From positions 38,700-102,699 of the forward strand of contig CAYWRO010000004.1 of assembly GCA_964460345.1 (NCBI GenBank): 64,000 nucleotides of DNA, in the 5' to 3' direction. This document shows, in pieces, positions 23,756 to 31,946 of the stretch (its first letter is position 1; the number at the start of each line of letters is the position of its first letter). The position numbers and the translations under genes are program-made. The notes under the pieces are model-generated. The model saw only the letters and a program-made list of their open reading frames with translations, searched no databases and was not told where the DNA came from. Source of the DNA: CAYWRO01 sp964460345 (GTDB lineage: Bacteria > Planctomycetota > Phycisphaerae > Phycisphaerales > UBA1924).

Positions 23756-25213
23756 TCAGAACAGCCTCTCCTGACCCTCCACGTCTGCACGCGGCCGGCG
23801 CCGGCCCGTCCCCCCCGCCACCCGCGGCCCGCCCCCTTCAACGACACTCCTCACCTTGCCATCCGCCAGCACCGTCGTGATCCGCTCGCCGGGAATCGCC
23901 TGCTCCGCTCGTCTCAGCGCAGAGCCATCGCCGCGGAGCGTGACGGAAAAGCCGCGCGCGAGCACCGCCTGTGGCCCGACCAGTTCCAGCGCCCGCTCGA
24001 TTGCCTCGACACGGTCCGCCCGCCGCCGCAGCGCGGCCGTCCACGCCGCGTGCAACAGCGCTTCGGCCCGCCCCAGTGCCGCCGAGCGCCTCGCGTGCAC
24101 CTCCGCGGGTCGGTTCTTCTCCAGCCTCGCGCTCTCCTCGAGCAGCCGCTGCCGCGCCATGCGAACGCGGCGGTCCACCGCCCCAGTTAGCCGCTGCGTG
24201 GCTGCCTCCAGACGCTCGCGCCGGGCCGTCACAACCACGCCCGGATCCATGAAGAAGGGATGCCGGGCTGCCGCACGCAGACGGTCGCGATCGTGGCGCA
24301 CGTGCCGTCCCAGCGCGCTGGAGAGTCGCGTGGCGAAGGCCGTCACCTGCTCGGTCAGCGCGCCGCAGTCCGGCGACAAGCGCATCGCCGCCTGCGTCGG
24401 CGTCGCGGCACGTTCATCGGCCACCAGTTCCGCGATGGTCGTGTCGGTCTCATGTCCAATCGCCGCGACCAGCGGCAGTGGGCAACCGACGATCGCCTCC
24501 GCGACGAGGCGCTCGTTGAACGCCCACAGGTCTTCCATGCTCCCCCCGCCACGCGTCACGAGCACCGCATCGATCTCCCCCGCGCGGGAACCCCCAGGGC
24601 CATAAGTCCGCCCGAGCCAGTCGATCGCGCCCGCCACGGCCTCGGCGGCCCCTTCCCCCTGCACACGCACATCCACCAGCCCCACCTCAACACACGGCGC
24701 ACGCCGTCGCAGCGTGTCCAGCACGTCCTGCAGGGCCGCGCTGCCCTTGCTGGTCACAACCGCGATCCTGCGCGGGAAGAACGGCAGCGCCTTCTTGCGT
24801 GCCACATCGAACCACCCGAGCGCCCGGAGTTCCTCACACAGTCGGCGAAACTCCAACTCCAGCGCCCCCACTCCCACCGGTTCCAGCTTCTCCACGTAAA
24901 ACTGGGTCCGCCCCTGCGGCGCGTAGAACTCGACCCGCCCGGTCGCAACTACCTCCTGCCCGTTGCGAGGCGTGAACCCCGCCCGCCGGACCGCCGAGGC
25001 GAACATCACGCAACCGACCACCGCGCCGGCGTCCTTGAGTTGGAAGTACCAGTGCGTGCGATTCGTAAACCCGCTCACCTCCCCCGCGACGCGAAGGCCC
25101 GTCGCGAGGTTGTCGCGCAACGCGCCATCGATCATCGCGGCAAGCTGTGTGACGGTGATCGTGCCCCCAGCGCCGGCCGGCTCCGCACGCGCGGGCTGCC
25201 GTGCTGAGGCCAT
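23756..25213 (-). CDS. xseA: Exodeoxyribonuclease VII large subunit
   Basis: A 485-residue protein. It has an N-terminal OB-fold (TVTQLAAMIDGALRD, then GEVSGFTNRTHWYFQLKD) and the central catalytic domain with RIAVVTSKGSAALQDVL, TRGGGSMEDLWAFNE and AIGHETDTTIAELVADERA. A long coiled-coil C-terminal region binds XseB. The enzyme works in DNA repair and in removal of single-stranded DNA. The ATG at 25213 was preferred to the GTG at 25243 because conserved sequence begins soon after. The C-terminus carries the usual GFSVTL strand. It is followed by an unknown gene and then xseB. Confidence 0.95.
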   Translation of the reverse strand: MASARQPARAEPAGAGGTITVTQLAAMIDGALRDNLATGLRVAGEVSGFTNRTHWYFQLKDAGAVVGCVMFASAVRRAGFTPRNGQEVVATGRVEFYAPQGRTQFYVEKLEPVGVGALELEFRRLCEELRALGWFDVARKKALPFFPRRIAVVTSKGSAALQDVLDTLRRRAPCVEVGLVDVRVQGEGAAEAVAGAIDWLGRTYGPGGSRAGEIDAVLVTRGGGSMEDLWAFNERLVAEAIVGCPLPLVAAIGHETDTTIAELVADERAATPTQAAMRLSPDCGALTEQVTAFATRLSSALGRHVRHDRDRLRAAARHPFFMDPGVVVTARRERLEAATQRLTGAVDRRVRMARQRLLEESARLEKNRPAEVHARRSAALGRAEALLHAAWTAALRRRADRVEAIERALELVGPQAVLARGFSVTLRGDGSALRRAEQAIPGERITTVLADGKVRSVVEGGGPRVAGGTGRRRPRADVEGQERLF

Positions 25214-25279
25214 CTTGCCGGAGTCGAAAGGAAGGCGGGACACGCTTCATGGTACGGCGGGGTCCAGCCGCGTCGCCCG

Positions 25280-26389
25280 TCAGCTCGTCGCTCGCGCCGC
25301 AGCGCGGCTCTCTTCCACCAGCCGCAGGTACGCGTCCATGACCCCGCTGATGTACGCACTGGCCGGTCGGTGTTCCGCCACGTAGCTCCGCGCCGATTCG
25401 GCAAGCGCCCGCGCCTCTTCCGGCCGGCTCATCGCCCAGCGGATCGCCTCCGCCCACACCGCACCCGAAACGCCGTTGACCAGATGGGCCGTGCGTCCCC
25501 CGACCAGATACTCGATCATGGCGTCACGCCGCGCGATCACCACCATGCCGGCGGCCATCGCATCCAGCGTCAGCGACCGATGCTCGCCGAACGCCTCCGG
25601 CTGCAGCAGAATGTCCGTCTGCAGGACAGGCTCGCGGCGGCCCTCAAGGTGCGGCACCAGCGTCACCCGGTCCGTCATGCCCAGAGCCCTTACCTTCTTC
25701 CAGGCGTGCGCCTTCCGCGCGGCTTCGGCATCGATGAACACCATCGTGTCGGGACGGATCTCCAAAGCCGACTGAATCCCCTCCAGGCACGCCGCCATCG
25801 CTCGCCCATCGTGGCCCGACGCCAGAATCGTGATCGCCAGCGAACGCCCCTCCTCAAAGAGCGGCACAGGCTTCTCCGTCGTATGCACGCCCCAGGGGGC
25901 GACGTACACCTCTCCGCTCGGCACGATCCGCGAAAGCGCCCGACGAACGGTCAGATCCGGCGCAATCACGGCGATCCGCCCCTGCAGCGTCGGGTCGCGC
26001 AACATCGACGGCACGCGCCGGATCAGGGCAGTCCGCCAGATCTCCAGCAGCACGCAAGCCTTGCTCTGCCGCGCCAGTTCAGCACCCATCGCCCATGTGC
26101 TTCCCCCAAAGCAGTGAACGACATCGACGCAGTCCGTCGGCTCGCAGGAGAGCAGCGCCCCGAGCGAGGTCGCCAGTTCGGCCACACGCTCAGGACGCGT
26201 GAAGCTGAATCCCTTGGCCGAGTACGGAACCACCGTCGAGTACACCCCCGCCGCCTCGTCCCCCAGCACGTGCTCAGGCAGCGCATGGGCCACACGCACG
26301 CCCTCCGCGGCGAGGCCGATCTCCAGCCGCGAAAGCTTCGTCCGCTCCCGGTCCAGAAACTGCTCATTGGCGAGGATGGCAACACGCAT
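25280..26389 (-). CDS. Glycosyltransferase family 4-like protein
   Basis: A 369-residue protein of the GT-B fold. It starts MRVAILANEQF and has an N-terminal Rossmann half with VDVVHCFGGSTWAMG, a linker, and a C-terminal half with TLVPHLEGRREPVLQTDILLQPEAFGEHRSLTLDAMAAGMVV. The last motif is the family 4 EX7E-type donor-binding region (QPEAFGEHRSLTLDAMA), where E and D/E contact the nucleotide sugar. Such enzymes transfer a sugar from a nucleotide donor to glycans or lipids; donor and acceptor are not visible. There is no signal or membrane segment, so it is cytoplasmic. It lies 66 bp upstream of xseA on the same strand and may belong to the same transcript. Confidence 0.8.
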   Translation of the reverse strand: MRVAILANEQFLDRERTKLSRLEIGLAAEGVRVAHALPEHVLGDEAAGVYSTVVPYSAKGFSFTRPERVAELATSLGALLSCEPTDCVDVVHCFGGSTWAMGAELARQSKACVLLEIWRTALIRRVPSMLRDPTLQGRIAVIAPDLTVRRALSRIVPSGEVYVAPWGVHTTEKPVPLFEEGRSLAITILASGHDGRAMAACLEGIQSALEIRPDTMVFIDAEAARKAHAWKKVRALGMTDRVTLVPHLEGRREPVLQTDILLQPEAFGEHRSLTLDAMAAGMVVIARRDAMIEYLVGGRTAHLVNGVSGAVWAEAIRWAMSRPEEARALAESARSYVAEHRPASAYISGVMDAYLRLVEESRAAARATS

Positions 26390-26727
26390 CAGGCGTCCGT
26401 CACGGTCAGGTCGGCGTCTGCGTCACGGTAGCCGGGCCTGCCCCGAACAGGGTTGCCGAACGCAGCGGATTCCATGCCAGTCATCGGAGCATCGCCGCTA
26501 GCGAGTGCAGCGGCACGAGCATGTGAGTGGATTGTGGATAACTGCCGAGCGCGATCGAGCGCTTCCATGCCTGAACAGGCCGCCTGGCCACCACAACGTG
26601 TATCTGACGCGTAAGTCGCTGTGGGACAACAAGTTGACCGACTGGGAAGGCCGCCCCAATTTGCTCGGCGTAGCCTCACTCGCCTGCACTCACCCCGCGC
26701 ACGCGTTCTGGAAAACCGCCGGGAGGC
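26390..26727. other. Intergenic region without a recognisable gene
   Basis: About 340 bp between the ABC ATPase stop and the glycosyltransferase start. Short open frames on both strands lack homology, codon bias or ribosome sites, and no strong hairpin with a T-tract was seen. Base composition is less GC-rich around 26570-26650 than nearby, which suggests decayed or regulatory sequence. Confidence 0.4.
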
Positions 26728-27921
26728 TCACTCCCCAGCCGGTGAGGCAGGCACTGTGCCGCGGCGTTCAGAATCGTCTGAGATCCGGTAGCTCAGGTCG
26801 GGCGGACGGCTCTGATGGTCCGCCACCGCCTTCGTCCGCCACACTCCCACCCAGTGGTCCGGCTTGACCTCCTGGAGGTAGTAGTCGCCCGCGGGGCCCG
26901 GCCGCGGCATCAGGTCCGCCGGCGCATCGTGCCAGGGCCACCAGGGGCGAACGCCCTGCTCTGCCCCGGGCAGCTTCCGGAACTCCGCCTCGTTGTCCAC
27001 CACATCGCTGATGGTCACGAGCCGATCCCGCAGCTCGCCGACCTTCGGGATGGAGGCGAACAGCCCCCGCGTGTACGGGTGCATCGGGTTGTCGAAGAGC
27101 TCGAAGACGTTGGCGTACTCGACCACGCGCCCGGCGTACATGACGCAGACGACGTCAGCGTTCTCGGCGACCACGCCCAGATCGTGGGTGATCAGCATGA
27201 TCGCCATCTGGCGCGTGCGCTGCAGGTCGCGCAGCAGTTCAAGGATCTGCGCCTGGATCGTGACGTCCAGCGCCGTCGTCGGTTCGTCGGCCAACAGCAG
27301 CTTCGGCTGGCAGGCCAGGGCCATCGCGATCATCACGCGCTGCCGCATGCCGCCGGAGAACTGGTGCGGATACTGCTTGAGGCGCCTGGCCGGATCCGGA
27401 ATGCCCACGGCGTCCATCGCCTCCACTGCGATGCGCTCCGCGTCCCGCGCGGTAACCGCCTGATGGAGCAGGATGGCCTCCATGATCTGATCGCCGATGG
27501 TGTACACCGGGTTCAGGGAGGTCATCGGCTCCTGGAAGATCATCGCGATCTCGTTGCCGCGGATCTCGCGCATCTCGCGCTCGGTCATCCGCAGCAAGTC
27601 GCGCGGGCCCTCGTCGGTGCGGAAGATCATCTCTCCGCGGTCAAACCGGCCAGGGGGCCGCGGCACGAGGTGCAGCGACGACATGGCGGTGACGGACTTG
27701 CCGCAGCCGGACTCACCCACGACCGCGACGGTCTGACGCGGGTAGATGCTCATCCGCACGCCGTCAACGGCCTGGATCCGCGGCCCCGACCCGTTGTCGA
27801 AAGAGACGGCCAGATCGTTCACGCACAGAATCGGCTCATTCTCGTCGACCGAGCGATGAAACTGCCGATCCGGCGCGGAGGCCGTTGTTGACGTCGTGCT
27901 GTTCTCGGCTGCTGGCGTCAT
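26728..27921 (-). CDS. Oligopeptide/dipeptide ABC transporter ATP-binding protein
   Basis: A 397-residue ATPase of the OppD/DppD type. It has Walker A GESGCGKS (69-76), a Q-loop region MIFQEPMTSLNP, signature FSGGMRQR, Walker B LLADEP, and the H-loop ITHDLG. The C-terminal oligopeptide-type extension begins at MHPYTRGLFASIPKV, the segment that carries the iron-sulfur or regulatory region in these proteins. A further 40 residues follow after PADLMPR. It would couple ATP hydrolysis to uptake of peptides, or of other solutes such as sugars in planctomycetes. The ATG at 27921 was selected; the frame remains open to 28065 but that part is low in complexity. No permease or binding-protein gene is next to it, so the partner genes lie elsewhere. 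Confidence 0.9.
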   Translation of the reverse strand: MTPAAENSTTSTTASAPDRQFHRSVDENEPILCVNDLAVSFDNGSGPRIQAVDGVRMSIYPRQTVAVVGESGCGKSVTAMSSLHLVPRPPGRFDRGEMIFRTDEGPRDLLRMTEREMREIRGNEIAMIFQEPMTSLNPVYTIGDQIMEAILLHQAVTARDAERIAVEAMDAVGIPDPARRLKQYPHQFSGGMRQRVMIAMALACQPKLLLADEPTTALDVTIQAQILELLRDLQRTRQMAIMLITHDLGVVAENADVVCVMYAGRVVEYANVFELFDNPMHPYTRGLFASIPKVGELRDRLVTISDVVDNEAEFRKLPGAEQGVRPWWPWHDAPADLMPRPGPAGDYYLQEVKPDHWVGVWRTKAVADHQSRPPDLSYRISDDSERRGTVPASPAGE

Positions 27922-28032
27922 TCGTCTCGCAGGTAAGCCCTCGCCGCCCCACTCCCAACCGACCCTCGCCGGGCGGCAACGATACGCGCGCCCGCCGCGC
28001 GCCGACACCCCAGACGGCCAGCCCGCGCAACG

Positions 28033-28056
28033 AAAAACCCCGAGCAAAGCTCGGGG
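28033..28056 (-). terminator. Rho-independent terminator after tRNA-Tyr
   Basis: On the minus strand CCCCGAGC / GCTCGGGG forms an 8-bp stem with a TTT loop, followed at once by TTTTT. It lies 10 bp beyond the tRNA 3' end. Confidence 0.9.
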
Positions 28057-28066
28057 CGTCAGCAAA

Positions 28067-28148
28067 TGGGCGCGCCAGGATTCGAACCTGGGAAGGCTAA
28101 GCCATCAGATTTACAGTCTGACCCGTTTGACCACTTCGGTACACGCCC
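28067..28148 (-). tRNA. tRNA-Tyr, anticodon GTA
   Basis: An 82-nt class II tRNA. The acceptor stem is GGGCGTG paired with CGCGCCC (one G-T pair), with discriminator A. The anticodon arm is CAGACTGTAAATCTG with anticodon GTA. The long variable arm expected for bacterial tRNA-Tyr is present, and the T-arm contains GGTTCGAATCC. CCA is not encoded. It has its own promoter and terminator. Confidence 0.95.
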
Positions 28149-28181
28149 GGGTTCGCGGCCGGCTGGCCGACCGCGGCAGGG

Positions 28182-28209
28182 ATTGTAGGGCGGCAGGCCC
28201 GCTTTTCAA
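28182..28209 (-). promoter_or_regulatory. Promoter of tRNA-Tyr
   Basis: On the minus strand TTGAAA (28204-28209) and TACAAT (28182-28187) are 16 bp apart. The predicted start is about 25-30 nt before the mature tRNA 5' end. Confidence 0.65.
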
Positions 28210-28222
28210 TCGCCGACCGGGT

Positions 28223-29278
28223 TCATGGGGTCATGAGTTCCCGCGCCTCGCCGATGACGTAGTCCCATTGCAGCGCGGGGCCGGGGTCAATCTTGTTGGT
28301 TTGAATGTGCCAGTGCCCGAGCACACCCTGGAAGGCCTCCCACTCCTCCTCCGTCAGGGTCGTCGTCTTCAGGTTGCCCTGCTCATCGCGCGGGTAGTCA
28401 CACTCGATCTGCGGGAAGATCGTGCACAGCGCGGCGGTCAGCTTGATCAGAGAGTCGTACTGCTCGGGTGTGAAATCGTACTGAGCGAGTTCGCGCCCCT
28501 GCACCATCCCGACAACCGGCCCGCCATCGGGGCCGTACCGGGCCGGGTACCCGACAAAGCCGGGCGTCCTCACGCCGCCGTCGCCCATCCAGTTGGGCAG
28601 CGTGATGCGACGGCGGCCTGATCCGTCCGGCTTGTACCACTGGGCGAGGACGCCGGGAGTCGCCATTCCATCCGCATCTACCTTCATACCAGCCTCCTCG
28701 GCTGGGTAGGCCCCGATGTTGGCGATCTCGATGCCGATCGAGCGGTGATTGCTCGTCGTGGCGTGCCAGGCGCGTTCCTTCAGATCGAGCGTCTGGTAGA
28801 TCGTGCCGTCAATGTCGAGCATGAAGTGCACGCTCAAGCCCCGACTGTCGTGCAGAACCTTGAAGCACTGCCGGCTCGTCCCGCAGACGTCGTAGTGCAG
28901 GACAAACTGGTCGACCGTCTCCTGCAGCAGTTCCAGCGTCCAGCCGCCGCCGCGGACCTGCTCGATCTGCTCGGGGGTGAGGCCGCGGGTCCGCATGTTG
29001 TACCGGGCGGGGGACTCCGGCCCGCGGTCCGGCGCCCACGCGGCGTCGTCAAGCTTCACAAAGCGGCGCTCCGTGCGATACGCGTCGTAGCCGCCGGGAT
29101 CCATCCACAGGACAACCGGGGCCCCCGTGTGGAAGAGTTGCCCCGCGACGACGATCTCGTCACCGGTCCGGGTGAGCGGCGCCCCGGGCGCTGGCTTCCG
29201 TGCGGTGCAGCCGGCCATGGACAGCATCAATCCCACGACCACAACCAGACCCCATGAGGTGATCCCGTTCATCGCCAT
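28223..29278 (-). CDS. Lipoprotein N-acetylmuramoyl-L-alanine amidase (Amidase_2)
   Basis: A 351-residue protein with a lipoprotein signal (LMLSMAGC, Cys24). The amidase_2 domain runs from about residue 115 to 345. Zinc ligands expected for the fold are H128 (FVLHYD), H172 (RAWHATTSNHRSIGIEIAN, where IGIEIAN is diagnostic), and the late LGHWHIQTNKIDPGP segment with a second histidine cluster. These enzymes cut the bond between muramic acid and the stem peptide, so it probably remodels or recycles peptidoglycan in the periplasm. A planctomycete with such an enzyme fits the present view that the group has a peptidoglycan wall. An unusual insertion of about 70 residues (VDADGMATPGVLAQWYKPDG and on) splits the domain. 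Confidence 0.88.
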   Translation of the reverse strand: MAMNGITSWGLVVVVGLMLSMAGCTARKPAPGAPLTRTGDEIVVAGQLFHTGAPVVLWMDPGGYDAYRTERRFVKLDDAAWAPDRGPESPARYNMRTRGLTPEQIEQVRGGGWTLELLQETVDQFVLHYDVCGTSRQCFKVLHDSRGLSVHFMLDIDGTIYQTLDLKERAWHATTSNHRSIGIEIANIGAYPAEEAGMKVDADGMATPGVLAQWYKPDGSGRRRITLPNWMGDGGVRTPGFVGYPARYGPDGGPVVGMVQGRELAQYDFTPEQYDSLIKLTAALCTIFPQIECDYPRDEQGNLKTTTLTEEEWEAFQGVLGHWHIQTNKIDPGPALQWDYVIGEARELMTP

Positions 29279-29323
29279 CTCCCGGACTTGGACGCTGCCG
29301 CTTACGGTACCACAAACCGCCTG

Positions 29324-29512
29324 TCACCGCTTGATGCGCTCCGGCGGCTTCCCGCCGACGGTCAGAGATGTGCGGCGGGAGCGGACTGCGGGCCCCTGCC
29401 CACGAAGACGCCGAAGCAACGCGCGAATAGGGCCGCGCAGCAGCCAGGCGAGCGCCGCCACGAAGGCGGCGGTCACGATCCAGAACTCCACGCTGCCCAC
29501 GGGGAACCGCAT
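29324..29512 (-). CDS. Small membrane protein
   Basis: A 62-residue frame with one clear transmembrane helix (FWIVTAAFVAALAWLL, about 10-26) and a strongly basic C-terminal half (RALLRRLRGQ, RSRRTS). By the positive-inside rule the tail would lie in the cytoplasm. No family is recognised. It lies 45 bp upstream of the amidase on the same strand. The coding call rests on composition and the hydrophobic helix only, with no strong ribosome site. Confidence 0.4.
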   Translation of the reverse strand: MRFPVGSVEFWIVTAAFVAALAWLLRGPIRALLRRLRGQGPAVRSRRTSLTVGGKPPERIKR

Positions 29513-29609
29513 CGCCGATGCTACGCGCCCCGATCACGGTGCCCTGGGGCGGCGTGACGGAGCAATCCGACCCCGCGCTTACGATTCGCACAGGAGCCAG
29601 CGAGCCACC

Positions 29610-30851
29610 ATGACCCTCTTCGAAGCAGCCCCCTCCATCCAGGCAATCCTCCGCGGAGCGGTCGCTGCGTACACGGAGCGGTTCGGCGCAGCGCCCGCCG
29701 CCGCGGCGGCTGCGCCGGGACGCGTCAACCTGATCGGGGAGCACACCGATTACTCCGGCGGGTTCGTGCTGCCGATGGCCATCGACCGCGCGTGCGTCGC
29801 GGTGGGCGGACCGAGCGGCGAAGCGGGGACCAGCACCCTGCTGGCGGCCGACCTGGACGAGACGGCGGTGATTCGTCATGACGGCCTGCTGCGCCCGAGT
29901 TCCGCCGGTCCTGACGCGACGCCATCACCGCTGGCCCGAGGCGGGTGGGGTTCGTACATCGCAGGCGTGATGGCGGGATTCGAGCGCGTGACAGGGCGTG
30001 TGACGCCGGGCTTCAACATCGCCGTGACGGCGAGTGTGCCGTTCGGCGGGGGGTTGTCGAGTTCGGCGGCCCTCGAGGTCTCCGTGGCGACGCTGCTGGA
30101 ACAGCTTTATGGCGTAGCGCTGGACCCCGTTGAGAAAGCGCTTTTGTGCCAGCGCGCGGAGCACGAGTTCGCAGGCGTGCCGTGCGGGATCATGGACCAG
30201 TTCATCGCGACCATGGGGCGCGAGGGCCATGCGCTGCTGATCGACTGCCGGTCGCTGGAGACCACGCCGGTGCCGATGCCGCCGGCGAGCGGGCCTGGCA
30301 GTGCGGTCGTGCTGATCGCCAACTCCAACGTGCACCACGCACTGGCCGATGGCGAGTACGCCAGGCGGAGGGATGCCGTGGAGAGCGCCGCCCGCGCCTT
30401 GTCCGTCGAGTCGCTGCGCGATGCAACGCCGAGCATGGTGGAATCAAGTGATCGGCTCAACGAGGAGGAGCGTCGCTGTGCCCGGCACGTGGTGACGGAG
30501 AACGAGCGCACAATCAAGGCGGCGGAAGCGCTCAAGGTCGGGGATTTGCGCGCGATGGGGGCGCTCATGGACGCCTCTCACAATTCCCTGCGCGACGACC
30601 TTCGGGTGTCGTGCCCGGAACTGGACACGCTGGTGGATCTGGCCCGCGCCTCGAAGGGCGTGTACGGCGCACGCATGACCGGGGGCGGCTTCGGCGGGAG
30701 CATCGTCGCGCTCGTCGGTACGGCCGCGGGGAACGCGCACCTGGAACTGGCGGCCAAGCACCTGGTGAACGGATACGCGAAGGCTCATGGGCGCGACTGC
30801 ACGCTCTACGTCACGACGGCGCAGGCCGGCGCGGGGGCTCTGGATGTCTGA
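29610..30851 (+). CDS. galK: Galactokinase
   Basis: A 413-residue GHMP kinase that phosphorylates galactose at C1, the entry step of the Leloir pathway. The galactokinase signature GRVNLIGEHTDYSGG is at 37-51. The ATP-binding GGGLSSSAALEVS and the C-terminal RMTGGGFGGSIVAL are both intact. The N-terminus is slightly longer and more alanine-rich than usual. The ATG at 29610 is preceded by AGGAG at a 13-nt distance; longer frames upstream lack homology. Its last eight bases overlap the next gene, a beta-phosphoglucomutase-like phosphatase. Together with the GH35-like beta-galactosidase at 15.7 kb this suggests galactoside use. No galT or galE is seen here. Confidence 0.94.
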   Translation: MTLFEAAPSIQAILRGAVAAYTERFGAAPAAAAAAPGRVNLIGEHTDYSGGFVLPMAIDRACVAVGGPSGEAGTSTLLAADLDETAVIRHDGLLRPSSAGPDATPSPLARGGWGSYIAGVMAGFERVTGRVTPGFNIAVTASVPFGGGLSSSAALEVSVATLLEQLYGVALDPVEKALLCQRAEHEFAGVPCGIMDQFIATMGREGHALLIDCRSLETTPVPMPPASGPGSAVVLIANSNVHHALADGEYARRRDAVESAARALSVESLRDATPSMVESSDRLNEEERRCARHVVTENERTIKAAEALKVGDLRAMGALMDASHNSLRDDLRVSCPELDTLVDLARASKGVYGARMTGGGFGGSIVALVGTAAGNAHLELAAKHLVNGYAKAHGRDCTLYVTTAQAGAGALDV

Positions 30852-31533
30852 GTCAACGCGGCCCGGCCGCTTCCGCGGCGTGATCTTCGATCTCGACGGC
30901 GTGCTCGTGTCCACCGATGCGATCCACCTGGCGGCGTGGCGGGAGATGGCGGCCGAGTGGGGACTGGCGTTCCCGGAGGAGATCGCCGACGACCTGCGCG
31001 GCGTGAGTCGGATGGCGTCGCTGGAGATCATTCTGGCCGCGGCGGGGGTTGCCGGCCGGTACAACCATGAAGACCGCCAACGGATGGCGACGTGGAAGAA
31101 CGAGCGATACCGGGCCAACCTGCGAAGGCTCACACCGGCCGATGCGCTGCCGGGGGCCATCCCGCTGCTTCGCGCACTGAAGGAGCGCGGGGTGGGCATC
31201 GCGATCGGTTCCTCGAGCCGGAACGCTCGGTCGATCCTTGATCAACTTGCGTTGGCCTCGCTGTTCGACGCCGTCGTGGATGGCAACGACCTGGAGCGCG
31301 GGAAACCTGATCCGCAAGTCTTTCTGCTGGGGGCGAAGCGGCTCGGGCTTGCGCCGGGGGAGTGCATCGTCGTGGAGGATGCGGTCAGCGGCGTCCGGGC
31401 GGGGCTGGCCGCGGGTTGCGCGGTTGTGGCGATCGGCAGCGCGGCGGATGCGCCGGAGGCGGAGAGGACGCTGCTGCGCGGCGTTGATGTGGCGGCGATC
31501 GGTGATGAACTGCTGCGCGCTTTGGGCGGATGA
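30844..31533 (+). CDS. HAD phosphatase, beta-phosphoglucomutase-like
   Basis: A 229-residue HAD-superfamily protein of subfamily I. The nucleophile and acid/base aspartates are D16 and D18 (VIFDLDGVLV). The cap domain follows at about 30-90. Motif II is IGSSSRNA, motif III is GKPDPQVF, and motif IV is VEDAVSGVRAG. Members convert beta-glucose-1-phosphate to glucose-6-phosphate or dephosphorylate sugar phosphates. The acid/base Asp (D18) and the SSSRNA motif favour the mutase. The ATG lies inside the galK end (8-bp overlap), which couples it to galactose phosphorylation and hints at a role downstream of disaccharide phosphorolysis. Confidence 0.87.
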   Translation: MSESTRPGRFRGVIFDLDGVLVSTDAIHLAAWREMAAEWGLAFPEEIADDLRGVSRMASLEIILAAAGVAGRYNHEDRQRMATWKNERYRANLRRLTPADALPGAIPLLRALKERGVGIAIGSSSRNARSILDQLALASLFDAVVDGNDLERGKPDPQVFLLGAKRLGLAPGECIVVEDAVSGVRAGLAAGCAVVAIGSAADAPEAERTLLRGVDVAAIGDELLRALGG

Positions 31534-31539
31534 ATCAAC

Positions 31540-31578
31540 AAAAATGGGCGCACCGAAGCCGCCTGCTTCGGTGCGCCC
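31540..31578 (-). terminator. Strong hairpin between convergent genes, terminator-like
   Basis: A perfect 14-bp inverted repeat (31546-31559 with 31565-31578, loop 5 nt) is flanked by AAAAA at 31540-31544. Read on the minus strand, the hairpin is followed by a T-tract, which would end transcription coming from mnmA. No T-tract lies on the plus side, although the stem could also stop plus-strand transcripts weakly. Confidence 0.65.
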
Positions 31579-31579
31579 G

Positions 31580-31946
31580 GTTGGTGCGCATTCTCTCACA
31601 TGTGAGGCGTTATTCAGTTGTCGGCCCCGTGCCCCGGCCAGGGGAAGTCGATCTTGCTATCGATACGGCTTGCGGCGGCAGATCTGCATGTGACGCGTCA
31701 TCGAAGGTGTCCGGACTCACTGGAAAAGGAACGAAACGGAAACTGGAAGGCCTTCCACAATTGGGTGCGCGGTACGGCTCGGGCGCGCAACGCGTGCCGC
31801 TTCTCAGCAGTCGCGAGCCCGAACCTCAGTGGCTGACTGGGTTTACAAAATCTGAAATTTTCTGCCGAACAGGGGCTGGAACGTGCGCGCCTGCGCGCGC
31901 AAACGGCGCCGTTTCCGTTCGGATTGGCTCCAGTGGCGCCATCTGT
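31580..31946. other. Intergenic region with palindromes, no recognised gene
   Basis: About 370 bp lies between the hairpin and the mnmA stop. It is less GC-rich and includes a perfect palindrome CTCACATGTGAG (31595-31606), an inverted repeat AAAAT-CTGAA-ATTTT near 31845-31860 and a perfect palindrome AAACGGCGCCGTTT (31901-31914). If transcribed from mnmA it would be a long 3' leader to the terminator at 31540. No known RNA family was recognised. Confidence 0.4.

Noticed and set aside
26570..26690. A stretch with slight similarity to part of the 31700-31800 intergenic region, considered as remnants of a shared mobile element.
   Set aside because: Only short scattered matches are seen, with no terminal repeats or transposase motif.
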